Shown: positions 8,339 to 16,859 of the stretch, one piece after another
How the letters are laid out: every line of letters begins with the position of its first letter
How positions within the stretch are numbered: position 1 is the stretch's first letter
Origin: Nocardia neocaledoniensis
GTDB taxonomy: Bacteria > Actinomycetota > Actinomycetes > Mycobacteriales > Mycobacteriaceae
DNA: 64,000 nucleotides
Assembly (NCBI RefSeq): GCF_003182135.1
Contig: NZ_QGTL01000002.1
Span: forward strand, 124,001 to 188,000
Direction of reading: 5' to 3'
Notes under the pieces: model-generated
Seen by the model: only the letters and a program-made list of their open reading frames with translations
Told to the model about the DNA's origin: nothing
Databases searched by the model: none
Position numbers and translations under genes: made by a program

Positions 8339-9544
8339 ATGACTTCCCGGCCCGCCACCGCGTCGGCGCGCAGCGTCGACGAGTACCGCGACACCGTCGC
8401 CGCGCTGCTGGCCCCGCTCGCCGACCGCCGCGACGAAACGGTGCCGGTGCCCGACGCGCTCGGCCGGGTGTTGTCGGCCGATGTGCTGTCCCCGATCGAT
8501 CTGCCGGTGTTCCGCAATTCCGCGATGGACGGGTACGCGGTGCGCGCCGCCGACGTGGCCGTCACGCCCGTCACCCTGCCGGTGGCCGGTGTGGTCGCGG
8601 CGGGCAAGCCGGGGACGACGCCGCTGCCGGACGGCGCGGCGCTGAAGGTGATGACCGGCGCGCCGATCCCGCCCGGCGCGGACTGTGTGGTGCCCGTCGA
8701 GGACGTGCGGTCCGACGGCGACCGGATCGTGGTCGAGCGTGGCCGCGGCCAGGGCGAGTTCGTGCGCGAAGCGGGCACCGATGTGCGCGCCGGTGAGCTG
8801 GTGGCCCGCGCCGGGACCGTGCTCGCGCCCCGCCATATCGCCGCACTGGCGGCGGTCGGGCTGCCGAGTGTGCCGGTGCTGCGCCGTCTGCGCGCGGTCT
8901 GTATCACCACCGGGGACGAACTCCGGCCCGCCGGGACGGAGCTGGCGCCGGGACAGATCTACAACTCGAACGGGATCGCCCTGGCCGCGGCCCTGCGGGC
9001 CGACGAGGTCGACGTGCTCGAGGTGGCGCACAGCTCCGACGACGCGGCCGAGTTCACCGCCGTGCTGCGCGCGGCGGTGGCCTCCGCCGATCTGGTCTGC
9101 ACCTCCGGCGGGGTGTCCAAGGGCGACTTCGAGGTCGTCAAGGAGGTGTTGCGGCCGCTGGGCGGGGTGTTCGGGTCCGTCGCCGTGCAGCCGGGCGGGC
9201 CGCAGGGGTACACCGTGGTCGACGGCGTCCCGGTGCTGAGTTTCCCGGGAAATCCGGTGAGCACCACGGTCTCCTATGTGGTCTTCGCCCGCGACGTCGT
9301 GCGCGCGCTGGGCGGACTGCCCCCGGCCGTCACCGCCGAGACCACGTTGCTCACCCCGGTGCGCTCCCCCGCGGGCAGGCGGCAGTACCTGCGCGGGCTG
9401 CTCACCGGTGACGGGGTGGAGGTGGTCTCCGGACCCGGTTCCCACCTCATCGCCGGCATGGCCTGGGCCGATGTGCTCGTCGATGTGCCCGCCGAGGTCA
9501 CCTCGCTGCCCGCGGGCAGTACTGTGCGAATCTTGAAGCTATGA
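8339..9544 (+). CDS. moeA: Molybdopterin molybdenumtransferase MoeA
   Basis: 401 residues, normal MoeA length. It inserts molybdate into adenylylated molybdopterin. Visible conserved segments are [19 protein letters not shown], the [20 protein letters not shown] core, [21 protein letters not shown], and the MoeA/MogA-type loop [18 protein letters not shown] with VQPGGPQGY and SFPGNPVS. There is no ribosome site, but a TAGGCT hexamer lies six bases upstream. It overlaps the next gene by ATGA. Confidence 0.97.
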   Translation: MTSRPATASARSVDEYRDTVAALLAPLADRRDETVPVPDALGRVLSADVLSPIDLPVFRNSAMDGYAVRAADVAVTPVTLPVAGVVAAGKPGTTPLPDGAALKVMTGAPIPPGADCVVPVEDVRSDGDRIVVERGRGQGEFVREAGTDVRAGELVARAGTVLAPRHIAALAAVGLPSVPVLRRLRAVCITTGDELRPAGTELAPGQIYNSNGIALAAALRADEVDVLEVAHSSDDAAEFTAVLRAAVASADLVCTSGGVSKGDFEVVKEVLRPLGGVFGSVAVQPGGPQGYTVVDGVPVLSFPGNPVSTTVSYVVFARDVVRALGGLPPAVTAETTLLTPVRSPAGRRQYLRGLLTGDGVEVVSGPGSHLIAGMAWADVLVDVPAEVTSLPAGSTVRILKL

Positions 9545-10647
9545 GCGAACTGTCGCATGTCGACCGGGAGGGTCGGGCGCGCATGGTGGATGTCAGCGCC
9601 AAGGCCGACACCACCAGGATCGCGGTCGCCGCGGGTGAGTTGCGCACGACGCCCGAGGTGCTCGCGCTGGTGCGAGCCGACGACATGCCCAAGGCCGATG
9701 TGCTGTCGACGGCGCGGCTGGCGGGGATCTCCGGCGCCAAGAAGACCTCGGAGCTGATCCCGCTGTGCCATCAGCTGGCGTTGTCGTCGGTGAAGGTGGA
9801 GTTCGGGTTCACCGACGACGCCATCACCATCGAGGCCAGCGCCAAGACGACCGGGCCGACCGGGGTGGAGATGGAGGCGCTCACCGCCGTCGCCGTCGCC
9901 GGGCTCACGCTGCACGACATGGTGAAGGCCGTCGACCCGGCCGCGGTGCTGACGAATGTGCGGCTGCTCACCAAAGAGGGTGGGAAGCACGGACATTGGG
10001 TGCGGCCGGAGACGGATTCGCCCGACGCCGAGGCATCGGCGCCAGGCGCGCCCGGCGTGGTCCCCACGGAAACGACCGGCGCGCAGGCGCCGGACGGTGG
10101 ACCGCCGATCGGTGCGCACGTCGCGAAGGACACCGGCCGCACAGCACCCGACACCCCTGCCGCCCAGGATGTTTCGCGTCGCGCGGTCGTCGTGGTCGCC
10201 TCCACCGGCGCCGACGCGGGCACGCGCGTGGACACCACCGGACCCGTGCTCGCCGAATGGCTGACGGCCCGGGGCTTCTCGGTGCGCGGCCCCCTGGTGT
10301 ACGCCGACGCCGACATCGAGGCGGCCCTGAACGATGCCCTGCTCGGCGGACCCGCGCTGGTGATCACCACCGGCGGCACCGGCGCCTCCCCCACCGACGC
10401 CACCCCCGAGGCCACCCGGGCCGTGCTCGACCGCGAGCTGCCCGGCGTCGCCGACGCGATCCGGCAGCGCGGCACCGCGAAGTTCCCGCTGGCCGCGCTC
10501 AGCCGCGGGGTGGCTGGGCTGGCCGGACACACCGTGGTGGTCAACCTGCCTGGGTCGCCCGGCGGGGTGAAGGACGGGATCGCCGTCCTGGAACCACTGC
10601 TCGATCACCTGCTCGCGCAAGTAGCCGGAGGCGGCGCTCATGAATGA
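9541..10647 (+). CDS. moaCB: Bifunctional MoaC-MogA/MoaB fusion protein
   Basis: 368 residues in two parts. Residues 1-157 are a cyclic pyranopterin monophosphate synthase (MoaC): SHVDREGRARMVDV, LIPLCHQLALSSV, GVEMEALTAVAVAGLTLHDMVKA and KEGGKHG. A 45-residue Ala/Pro/Asp-rich linker follows. Residues 205-365 are a molybdopterin adenylyltransferase (MogA/MoaB) domain with ITTGGTGASPTD, LSRGVAG and NLPGSPGGV. The protein would perform the second and a late step of cofactor synthesis. Such fusions are known in other actinobacteria. It overlaps moeA by 4 bases and moaE by 8. Confidence 0.95.
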   Translation: MSELSHVDREGRARMVDVSAKADTTRIAVAAGELRTTPEVLALVRADDMPKADVLSTARLAGISGAKKTSELIPLCHQLALSSVKVEFGFTDDAITIEASAKTTGPTGVEMEALTAVAVAGLTLHDMVKAVDPAAVLTNVRLLTKEGGKHGHWVRPETDSPDAEASAPGAPGVVPTETTGAQAPDGGPPIGAHVAKDTGRTAPDTPAAQDVSRRAVVVVASTGADAGTRVDTTGPVLAEWLTARGFSVRGPLVYADADIEAALNDALLGGPALVITTGGTGASPTDATPEATRAVLDRELPGVADAIRQRGTAKFPLAALSRGVAGLAGHTVVVNLPGSPGGVKDGIAVLEPLLDHLLAQVAGGGAHE

Positions 10648-11071
10648 CCACGGCACGGTCCGGCTGACCGGGATCAGCGACCAGGACCTCGACCCCGTCG
10701 CCGTCGAAAAGGCCGTCGACGGACCGGAATTCGGCGCCGTCGTGGTGTTCACCGGCAAGGTCCGCAACCACGACGGCGGGCAGGCCGTCACGGCGCTGGA
10801 GTACTCGGCGCATCCACAGGCCGAGCGGTTCCTGCACACGATCTGCGCCGAAGTCGCCGCCGCGCACGGACTTCCGGTGGCCGCGACACACCGGATCGGG
10901 TCGCTCACCATCGGCGATCTGGCGATCGTCGTCGCGGTCGCCGCACCGCACCGGGCCGAGGCGTTCACCGTGTGCGCCGAACTGGTCGACCGGATCAAGC
11001 ACGAGGTGCCGATCTGGAAGCGGCAGCTGTTCGCCGACGGGATGTCGGAATGGGTCAACGCCTGCGGCTGA
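10640..11071 (+). CDS. moaE: Molybdopterin synthase catalytic subunit
   Basis: 143 residues. With MoaD it transfers two sulfurs to precursor Z to make molybdopterin. Family hallmarks are GAVVVFTGKVRNHD, LEYSAHP, HRIGSLTIGDLAIVVAVAAPHR and a C-terminal KHEVPIWKRQLF with the catalytic lysines. Last gene of the moeA-moaCB-moaE operon; it runs to within 5 bases of the convergent CobW gene. Confidence 0.96.
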   Translation: MNDHGTVRLTGISDQDLDPVAVEKAVDGPEFGAVVVFTGKVRNHDGGQAVTALEYSAHPQAERFLHTICAEVAAAHGLPVAATHRIGSLTIGDLAIVVAVAAPHRAEAFTVCAELVDRIKHEVPIWKRQLFADGMSEWVNACG

Positions 11072-11075
11072 ACCG

Positions 11076-12107
11076 CTAGCGCGGGGTATAGCGCCAGACG
11101 CCGAGCATCGTCTGCTCGTCGAGCGGCTCGTCCCCGTCGAACACGGTGGCGTGCAAGCGATCCAGGGCCGCCTCCGTGTCCAGCCCGGCGCCGATCAGCA
11201 CGAGGTTCGACACCCGCTCCTCACCGCGCGCCCAGGCGCCCGGCGTGAACACGACGTGCCTGCCGACCACGTGCAGCTCGAACTTGCGCCGCTCCCCCGC
11301 CACCGCGAACGCGACACAGCCCTTCGCGCGGAACAGGCCGGGCGGCGGATCCTCCAGGAAGGCGACCAGGGCGCGCGGATCCAGCGCCCGCTTGCTGGTG
11401 AACGACGCCGAGACGTAGTCGTCGTGCAGGTGCCGATGGTCGGGATCGTCGTGGTCGTGGTCGTCGAGCAGGGCGTCGAAACTCAACTGCTGCGCCACTT
11501 TCGGTTCCTCGCGCGCCCGCTCGTCGAACAGCAGACCGGGGTCGACGCGCCCGTGCGTCGTCGCGTAGACCGGCACCTGGCCCACCCACTCGGTGATCCG
11601 GGCGCGCAGCGCCGCCAGCGCGTCGGGCGCGACACGGTCGGCCTTGTTGACCAGCACCAGATCAGCCAGCCGCAGATGGGTCACCAGTTCCGGGTGCTGG
11701 GCGCTGGTGGTGTCGAACAGTTCGGCGTCGACGACCTCGACCAGGCCGCCGTAGGCGATCCGCGGGTTCGGGTTGGCGATCACCATCCGGATCAGGTTGC
11801 GCGGCTCGGCCAGTCCGCTCGCCTCGACGACGATCACGTCGACCGCGCTGCGCGGCTGCGCCAGGCGACCGAAGAGGTCGTCGAGTTCGGAGACGTCGAC
11901 GGCGCAGCACACGCAGCCGTTCCCCAGCGACACCATGGCGTCGACCTGGCCCGCGACCAGCATCGCGTCGATGTTCACCGCGCCGAAGTCGTTGACCACC
12001 ACGCCGATCCGGGTACCCCGGTTGTTGCGCAACAGATAGTTCAGCAGGGTCGTCTTCCCCGAGCCCAGGAACCCCGCGACGATCACAACAGGAATCACTG
12101 TTCTCAT
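11076..12107 (-). CDS. CobW/COG0523 family GTP-binding metallochaperone
   Basis: 343 residues. The N-terminal G domain has a P-loop GFLGSGKTT, the GCVCC metal-binding CxCC motif (Cys 65, 67 and 68) and NKAD. A histidine/aspartate-rich loop, DDHDHDDPDHRHLHDDY, lies in the middle, and the C-terminal CobW_C domain follows. These GTPases deliver zinc or another metal to client enzymes. I prefer the ATG giving MRTVIPVVIVAGFLG over a GTG seven codons upstream, since a GAGG site precedes it. The client and the metal are not shown by the context; I saw no Zur-type box, though I could not search for one. Confidence 0.86.
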   Translation of the reverse strand: MRTVIPVVIVAGFLGSGKTTLLNYLLRNNRGTRIGVVVNDFGAVNIDAMLVAGQVDAMVSLGNGCVCCAVDVSELDDLFGRLAQPRSAVDVIVVEASGLAEPRNLIRMVIANPNPRIAYGGLVEVVDAELFDTTSAQHPELVTHLRLADLVLVNKADRVAPDALAALRARITEWVGQVPVYATTHGRVDPGLLFDERAREEPKVAQQLSFDALLDDHDHDDPDHRHLHDDYVSASFTSKRALDPRALVAFLEDPPPGLFRAKGCVAFAVAGERRKFELHVVGRHVVFTPGAWARGEERVSNLVLIGAGLDTEAALDRLHATVFDGDEPLDEQTMLGVWRYTPR

Positions 12108-12156
12108 CTTGCCTCGCCGGTCCGACACGGCGGCACGGCCCCCTCACGACAGATGC

Positions 12157-12198
12157 GCGGCAGCCGCCGTCCCGGACGAGCGGGACGGCGGCTGCCGC
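12157..12198 (-). terminator. Hairpin downstream of the amidase gene
   Basis: Perfect 18-bp GC-rich stem (12157-12174 with 12181-12198) and a 6-base loop, 12 bases past the amidase stop. No U-tract. Confidence 0.7.
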
Positions 12199-12209
12199 GG
12201 TGTCCGGTG

Positions 12210-14336
12210 CTACTTGGTGGGACCGAAGACCATGCCGACCAGGGTGTAGGCCAGGTTGATCAGCTGGTTGGTGATCATGGTGTTGTCCATGCCCAGGGAC
12301 TGGGCGAGCGGCATCAGCATGTCCATGACCTTCAGGATCGGGCCGCCGAGGGAGCTCAGGTCGGGCAGTTCCTCGTCGGGGGTCGCCTGGGGCTTCGGCG
12401 TGGTTTCCCGCTTCCGGGGGCTCGGCGCGGCAGGGGCGGCGGGTTCACCGGGGGCCGCGGTGCGCACGTGGGTGCCGGTGCCTGCGCGAGCGGGCTCCGG
12501 GCTCGGCGGCACCGCCAGCTGTCCGCCGGACCCGCTCGGCGGCCTGCCCTCGTTGCCACCGGGGACCTGGAAGTGACCGCTGGAGCCGGCGGGCGGCTTC
12601 GGGGCCGCCGAGACCGGGCGCGCCGGAGCGGCGGCGGTCGTCGTCGGCACCGTGCTGGTGGACTGCGGTTGGCCCGCGTCCGAGGCGGGCTCCTCGGCCG
12701 GAGCCCGCGTGCTGGTCGGGGCCGGGGTCGTGGTCGACGCGGATCCGTCCTGTGCGGGTTCCTCGGGGAGCGGTGTCGAGTTCGCCTCCGAGTCCGTGGG
12801 CTCGGCTTCCGTGGAGTCCGCGCCCGGCGTCGATCCGGCCTGGCCGGCGGCAGCCGGTGCGGTGGTCGTCGTCGGCGCGCCCGACGGCTCGGCGTCGTCG
12901 GCCGGGGCGCTCTTCGTGGTGGTGCCGCTCGCCGAGTTCGCGGGGGTGGGTGTCGCGGTGCCGGTCGGCTCCGCGGCGTCGGCGGGCTTGCTCGGTGTCG
13001 AGGTCGGCACCAGCGCGGGCGCGGCGGCCTCGGGGCGGTCGGCGGCAGATCCGGAATCAGCCGGAGCCGGAGCGCTCTTGGTGGTCGTGACGGTGGCGGA
13101 CGGGTCGGCGGCCTCGGACGGAGTCGTGGTGGGGACGCCGGTCGAGACCGGGACCCGCGCGGGGAAGTAGGCCGCGGGACGGTCGGACGCGGAGCCCGAA
13201 TCGGCAGGCGCCGGCGCGCTTCGCGTCGTCGTCACCGTGTCGGACGGCGCGTTCGGGTCCGCCGCGTCGGCGGGCGCGCTCGCCGTCGTCGTCGGCGTGC
13301 CCGCGGACTCGTCGTCGGCGGGTGCGCTCTTCGTCGTCGGCGTGCCGGAGGACTCGTCCTCGGCCGGCACGCTCTTCGTGGTGGTGCCGCTCGCCGACGG
13401 TCCCGTCGAGTCAGCCGGGGCGGCGGCGCCGTCCGGGTCGACGGCGGCGGCGGGTTTGCTCGGTGTGGTGGTCGCGCTCGGTTCGGCCGTTGTCGAGACC
13501 GGGACGCGGCCGGGCGCCGGGCTGAAGGCGGCGGGGGTCGCGGTGACCGGCTTGTCCAGCAGGTAGCCGACCACGCCGGTGGCGATGGCGACGGCATGCT
13601 TCAGCTGACCCTCGCGGGATTCGAGGAGCGCGGCGTCCTCGGGGTTGGCCCCGTTGCCCATCTCCACGAACACCATCGGCACCTGGGTCAGGGCCGGACC
13701 GGCGATGTCGTCCCTGGTCTGCAGCCCGTTGTCGACGCCGGCGTAGGTGGCGGCGGGAAAACCGGAGGCGAGATAGGCGTCGCGCACGACCGTCGAGACG
13801 GCGCGGCCCGGCCCGGACTGCGCCTGGTCGGCGGCCGGATTCGGGATCGGCAACGCGGGCACGATCAGATGGAAGCCGCGCTGGTCGGCGGGGGCGCTGT
13901 CGGCGTGGATGCTGACAGCGACCTCCGCGCCGGAGGCATTGGCGGCGCGGGCGCGATCGTCGACGCAACCGCCCCAGCCGGTGTCGTCGGCGCGACTGAG
14001 CACGACGTCGGCGCCGAGGGCCTCGAGCGAGGCCTGGACCAGCTGGGCGACCTGCCAGTTGATGGTGTGCTCGGGGACGCCGTTGAGGCTGGTCATGCCG
14101 GTGGTCTGGCAATCCTTGGTGCCGCCGCGGCCGTTGTCGACCTGGCGGGACAGATTCTCCGAATGCGCGGACCCCTGATGACCCGGGTCGAGGAAGATCG
14201 TCTTGCCGGCGAGCTGATCGCTCACCGCCGGTTCGGGCGTCGCGTTGGCCTGCACGGGCACCAGCCCGGTCAGCGAGACCACGACCGCGGCGGACACAGT
14301 GGAGCAGAGACCGGCCTTCATGATGTTTGGTTGCAT
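12210..14336 (-). CDS. Secreted N-acetylmuramoyl-L-alanine amidase with long Ala/Pro/Thr linker
   Basis: 708 residues from the ATG giving MQPNIMKAGLCSTV; a signal peptide ends near VQANA. Residues 40-262 form an Amidase_3 domain like mycobacterial Rv3717: FLDPGHQG (His53), VPEH (Glu89), SIHADS (His144) bind zinc and FVEMGN (Glu225) is catalytic. Cys76 and Cys124 probably form a disulfide. The enzyme cuts the lactyl-Ala bond of peptidoglycan. About 385 residues of low-complexity repeats follow (motifs TTTKSAPA, ADSGSA, TPSKPADA), then a non-repetitive tail of about 50 residues, mostly hydrophobic (LPDLSSLGGPILKVMDML..). The family normally lacks this linker and tail. The start has no strong ribosome site. 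Confidence 0.85.
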   Translation of the reverse strand: MQPNIMKAGLCSTVSAAVVVSLTGLVPVQANATPEPAVSDQLAGKTIFLDPGHQGSAHSENLSRQVDNGRGGTKDCQTTGMTSLNGVPEHTINWQVAQLVQASLEALGADVVLSRADDTGWGGCVDDRARAANASGAEVAVSIHADSAPADQRGFHLIVPALPIPNPAADQAQSGPGRAVSTVVRDAYLASGFPAATYAGVDNGLQTRDDIAGPALTQVPMVFVEMGNGANPEDAALLESREGQLKHAVAIATGVVGYLLDKPVTATPAAFSPAPGRVPVSTTAEPSATTTPSKPAAAVDPDGAAAPADSTGPSASGTTTKSVPAEDESSGTPTTKSAPADDESAGTPTTTASAPADAADPNAPSDTVTTTRSAPAPADSGSASDRPAAYFPARVPVSTGVPTTTPSEAADPSATVTTTKSAPAPADSGSAADRPEAAAPALVPTSTPSKPADAAEPTGTATPTPANSASGTTTKSAPADDAEPSGAPTTTTAPAAAGQAGSTPGADSTEAEPTDSEANSTPLPEEPAQDGSASTTTPAPTSTRAPAEEPASDAGQPQSTSTVPTTTAAAPARPVSAAPKPPAGSSGHFQVPGGNEGRPPSGSGGQLAVPPSPEPARAGTGTHVRTAAPGEPAAPAAPSPRKRETTPKPQATPDEELPDLSSLGGPILKVMDMLMPLAQSLGMDNTMITNQLINLAYTLVGMVFGPTK
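12386..13544 (-). repeat. Degenerate coding repeats in the amidase linker
   Basis: Encodes imperfect copies of units such as TTTKSAPAPADSGSA, GTPTTKSAPADDESA and VPTSTPSKPADAAEP. Several occur twice or more with near-identical DNA, for example the blocks encoding SAPAPADSGSA with DRP. This is the pattern of slipped-strand or recombinational expansion in a cell-wall-spanning linker. Confidence 0.75.
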
Positions 14337-14490
14337 GTTCGGTCGGCACCCCGGAACGGAGCACCCCTCCCTTCCCATAGGTAACACCAAACCCAGTGGT
14401 TCACTCTTGCAACACGAGCAACCGCAGAGCAAGCACCGTTACCGAAATGTGACAGGCGGGAATGCCCAGATCAGCGCTGGTCAGACGCCC

Positions 14491-14510
14491 AAAACCGGCC
14501 CCGACGGGGC
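14491..14510 (-). terminator. Small terminator after the ECF sigma gene
   Basis: A GCCCC-GAC-GGGGC hairpin followed, on the minus strand, by CCGGTTTTGGG. It is short and only moderately convincing. Confidence 0.4.
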
Positions 14511-14512
14511 GA

Positions 14513-15040
14513 TCAGGCGACGTCGGGCAGCTGGCGCAGCGAACGCAACGCGTAGTGCACGCGTGTCTTGACGGTGCCGACCGGAATGCCGAGATCCGCG
14601 GCCACCTCCCGGTACCCGCGATCGCGCAGGATCACCTCGACGACCGCCGCGCGCTGTGGCTCGGGCAGGTGCGCGAGGAGCTGGTCGACCAGCAGTCCGT
14701 CGACGAGCCCGTCGGCGAAATCGCGACAGGCCACGTCGGTGACGTCGTCCCAGCCCACATCGCCGGGCCGGGCGGCGCGCGCCCGCACGATGTCGACGAC
14801 GACATTGCGCTCGATCGCCAGCAGCCAGGTCCGCACGCTCCCCTTGCTCGCGTCGAAGTCGCGACACGCGCGCCACCCGCGCAACAGCGTCTCCTGTACG
14901 GCATGCTCGGCCAGACCCGGATCGCCCAATCCGCGCAGCGCCCGCCAGTGCAGGAGCCCGCGGTCGGCGGCCAGCACCTCGGCCAAGCCCTCGGAGGTAC
15001 ACAGTCGTGCGCAGTGGGCACCGCAGGGTTCGTCGGTCAT
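14513..15040 (-). CDS. ECF-type RNA polymerase sigma factor with Cys-rich N-terminus
   Basis: 175 residues. Region 2 includes DPGLAEHAVQETLLRGWRA and SVRTWLLAIERNVVVD; region 4 includes LPEPQRAAVVEVILRDRGYREVAADLGIPVGTVKTRVHYALR, the sigma-70 helix-turn-helix. The N-terminus is unusual, with three cysteines spaced CxxxCxxxC at residues 6, 10 and 14. No zinc-finger anti-sigma gene adjoins it; the only candidate in the window is near 24.4 kb. Its upstream neighbour is a small divergent gene. Confidence 0.9.
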   Translation of the reverse strand: MTDEPCGAHCARLCTSEGLAEVLAADRGLLHWRALRGLGDPGLAEHAVQETLLRGWRACRDFDASKGSVRTWLLAIERNVVVDIVRARAARPGDVGWDDVTDVACRDFADGLVDGLLVDQLLAHLPEPQRAAVVEVILRDRGYREVAADLGIPVGTVKTRVHYALRSLRQLPDVA

Positions 15041-15259
15041 ATCCGGTTATCGCGGCGAGCGGCGGCGATGACAACGCCTTAAGCGACTCTTCAGGATCCT
15101 GCTGGCCCGCCACGCGAGACTCGTTTCGCGAGCCCGGGCCGGGCCTGCTCCAGGAGGGGGGAGCAGGGCCATCGGGCTCGTTCTTTTTCCACATCCGGCC
15201 GAATCCCGCGACACAACCCGGGGTCGAGGACGACAATCGCGGCGAGGGGAGCGAGAAAC

Positions 15260-15592
15260 GTGGACATCCATGCATACCCGACCGACGCCAGGACGCCGGT
15301 CGACCAGGCCGAGGCCACCCGCATCGCGGAGACCCGGCTCCCGGCGCCGGAGCCCGGCACCGAGCGACACGTCGCGGAATTCGACGACGGATTCATCGTC
15401 CTCGCCGTATGGCCGATCGCCACGCCCGCCGGACGATCACGGCCGGTGGGCGGTTCGGTGCACGTCATCGACAAGGAGACCGGCGCGGTGTCGTACTGGC
15501 CCACCTACCCGTACGAGCTGATCGCGCCGCTCTACGCGACGGGCCGGTTGATCGTCGAGGACGAGTGGCCGGAGCAGGACGACCGATCGTGA
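15260..15592 (+). CDS. Small YrhB/Imm35-like protein
   Basis: 110 residues, no signal peptide or membrane segment. The order of a helix (TPVDQAEATRIAETRL), a strand with FIVLAVWPIA, then VGGSVHVIDKETGAVSYWPTYPYELI resembles the YrhB/Imm35 fold. That fold is common in small proteins next to toxins or in stand-alone genes. No toxin gene is nearby. The GTG start follows a GAGGGGAGCGAG purine stretch. Function unknown. Confidence 0.55.
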   Translation: MDIHAYPTDARTPVDQAEATRIAETRLPAPEPGTERHVAEFDDGFIVLAVWPIATPAGRSRPVGGSVHVIDKETGAVSYWPTYPYELIAPLYATGRLIVEDEWPEQDDRS

Positions 15593-15715
15593 CCCGACGA
15601 GCTTCCCCACCGGACCCCACGCACATCTAGGCTGGAACCCGAGCGGGACCAGCAGGCAGCCGCATGCCGTTGACCAGCAACGATCCCTCTCTGACACGGA
15701 CAGATCAAGAACGAA

Positions 15716-15744
15716 TTGCACACATAGCGATGTGTGCATATGAT
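15716..15744 (+). promoter_or_regulatory. Promoter with an embedded 22-bp operator upstream of the zinc exporter
   Basis: TTGCAC (15716-15721), a 17-base spacer and TATGAT (15739-15744) form a good sigma-A-type promoter. A perfect inverted repeat, TGCACACAT-agcg-ATGTGTGCA (15717-15738), fills the spacer. A repressor bound there would block RNA polymerase directly. Confidence 0.78.
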
Positions 15745-15778
15745 TGCGACCGATCGAACCGCACGGAGGGATGACGCG

Positions 15779-16756
15779 ATGGGCGCAGGACACGGGCACG
15801 ACCACCACAAGGTCTCGGCCGACAGCGATCGACGCTGGCTGGCGGGCGCGCTGGCGGTGATCGTCACCTTCCTCATCGGCGAGGTGATCGTCGGCATCGT
15901 GGCCGATTCGCTGGCCCTGCTGTCCGACGCGGCGCACATGACCACCGATGCCGCCTCCATCGTGCTGGCGCTGCTGGCGATCCGGCTCGCGGCGCGGCCG
16001 GCGACCGGCCGGATGACGTTCGGCTGGAAGCGCGTGGAGATCCTGTCGGCCCAGGCCAACGGCCTGACCCTGCTCCTGCTGGCGGCCTGGCTCGGCTACG
16101 AGGCGATCCGCCGCCTGTTCGAACCGCCCGAGGTGCACGGCACGCTGGTGCTGGTCACCGCGCTCGTCGGTGTCGCCGTGAACGTGCTGGCCACCTGGAT
16201 GATCAGCAGGGCCGACCGGTCCAGCCTCAATGTCGAGGGCGCCTATCAGCACATCCTCAACGACCTGTTCGCCTTCATCGCCACGGCCGTCGCGGGCCTG
16301 ATCATCATCCTCACCGGCTGGGTGCAGGCCGACGTGATCGCCACCCTGATCGTGGTGGCGCTGATGATCAAGGCGGGCATCGGGCTGATCCGCGCGTCGA
16401 GCCGCATCTTCCTCGAGGCCGCGCCGGACTACCTCGATCCGCAGCGGGTCGGCCGCGACATGGCCGCCAGGGACGGCGTCACCGAGGTGCACGACCTGCA
16501 CATCTGGGAGATCACCTCCGGCTCCCCCGCACTCTCGGCGCACGTGCTGGTGGAGCCGGGCCACGATTGCCACGCCGTGCGCGAGGACATCGCGCACATG
16601 CTCGACCACGAGCACCACATCGAGCACGTCACCCTGCAGGTCGACCACGCGCGCCCGTCGGTGATCGGCATCGGCGCCGACGACAGCGACAGCCACTGCG
16701 GCGAGGCGCACGGGCCGCGGCACGTGCCGAGCGGCAAGGCCGCGCACTCGCACTGA
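15779..16756 (+). CDS. Cation diffusion facilitator, probable zinc exporter
   Basis: 325 residues with six membrane helices and a His-rich N-terminus (GHGHDHH) and C-terminus. Zinc-type HxxxD pairs are present in helix 2 (SDAAHMTTDAAS) and helix 5 (YQHILNDLFAF), the signature of Zn(II)/H+ antiporters such as ZitB and ZnT. The cytosolic domain has HDLHIWEITSGSPALSAHVLV. It would export zinc from the cytosol. The start follows a CGGAGGG site; a slightly longer frame back into the promoter is rejected. Control by a metal-sensing repressor is suggested by the operator in its promoter. Confidence 0.93.
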   Translation: MGAGHGHDHHKVSADSDRRWLAGALAVIVTFLIGEVIVGIVADSLALLSDAAHMTTDAASIVLALLAIRLAARPATGRMTFGWKRVEILSAQANGLTLLLLAAWLGYEAIRRLFEPPEVHGTLVLVTALVGVAVNVLATWMISRADRSSLNVEGAYQHILNDLFAFIATAVAGLIIILTGWVQADVIATLIVVALMIKAGIGLIRASSRIFLEAAPDYLDPQRVGRDMAARDGVTEVHDLHIWEITSGSPALSAHVLVEPGHDCHAVREDIAHMLDHEHHIEHVTLQVDHARPSVIGIGADDSDSHCGEAHGPRHVPSGKAAHSH

Positions 16757-16769
16757 CCCCGGAACGACG

Positions 16770-16805
16770 GAAGGGCCCCACACCTGAACAGGTGCGGGGC
16801 CCTTC
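16770..16805 (+). terminator. Terminator after the zinc exporter gene
   Basis: 17-bp stem with one mismatch (16770-16786 with 16789-16805), starting 13 bases after the stop; the tail has only CTT-rich sequence. Confidence 0.8.
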
Positions 16806-16859
16806 TCATCGGTCACGCCAGAGGGCGGACCCGGCCGTCCATCGACCGAGGGGGCTTGT

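Noticed and set aside
12610..13560. Amidase linker as a mobile or tandem DNA repeat element
   Set aside because: The repeats keep the reading frame and vary like protein-level low-complexity units; there are no element ends.
11151..14384. A 1,077-residue open frame on the plus strand opposite the CobW and amidase genes
   Set aside because: It crosses two supported genes on the other strand and consists of low-complexity Arg/Gly sequence caused by GC bias.
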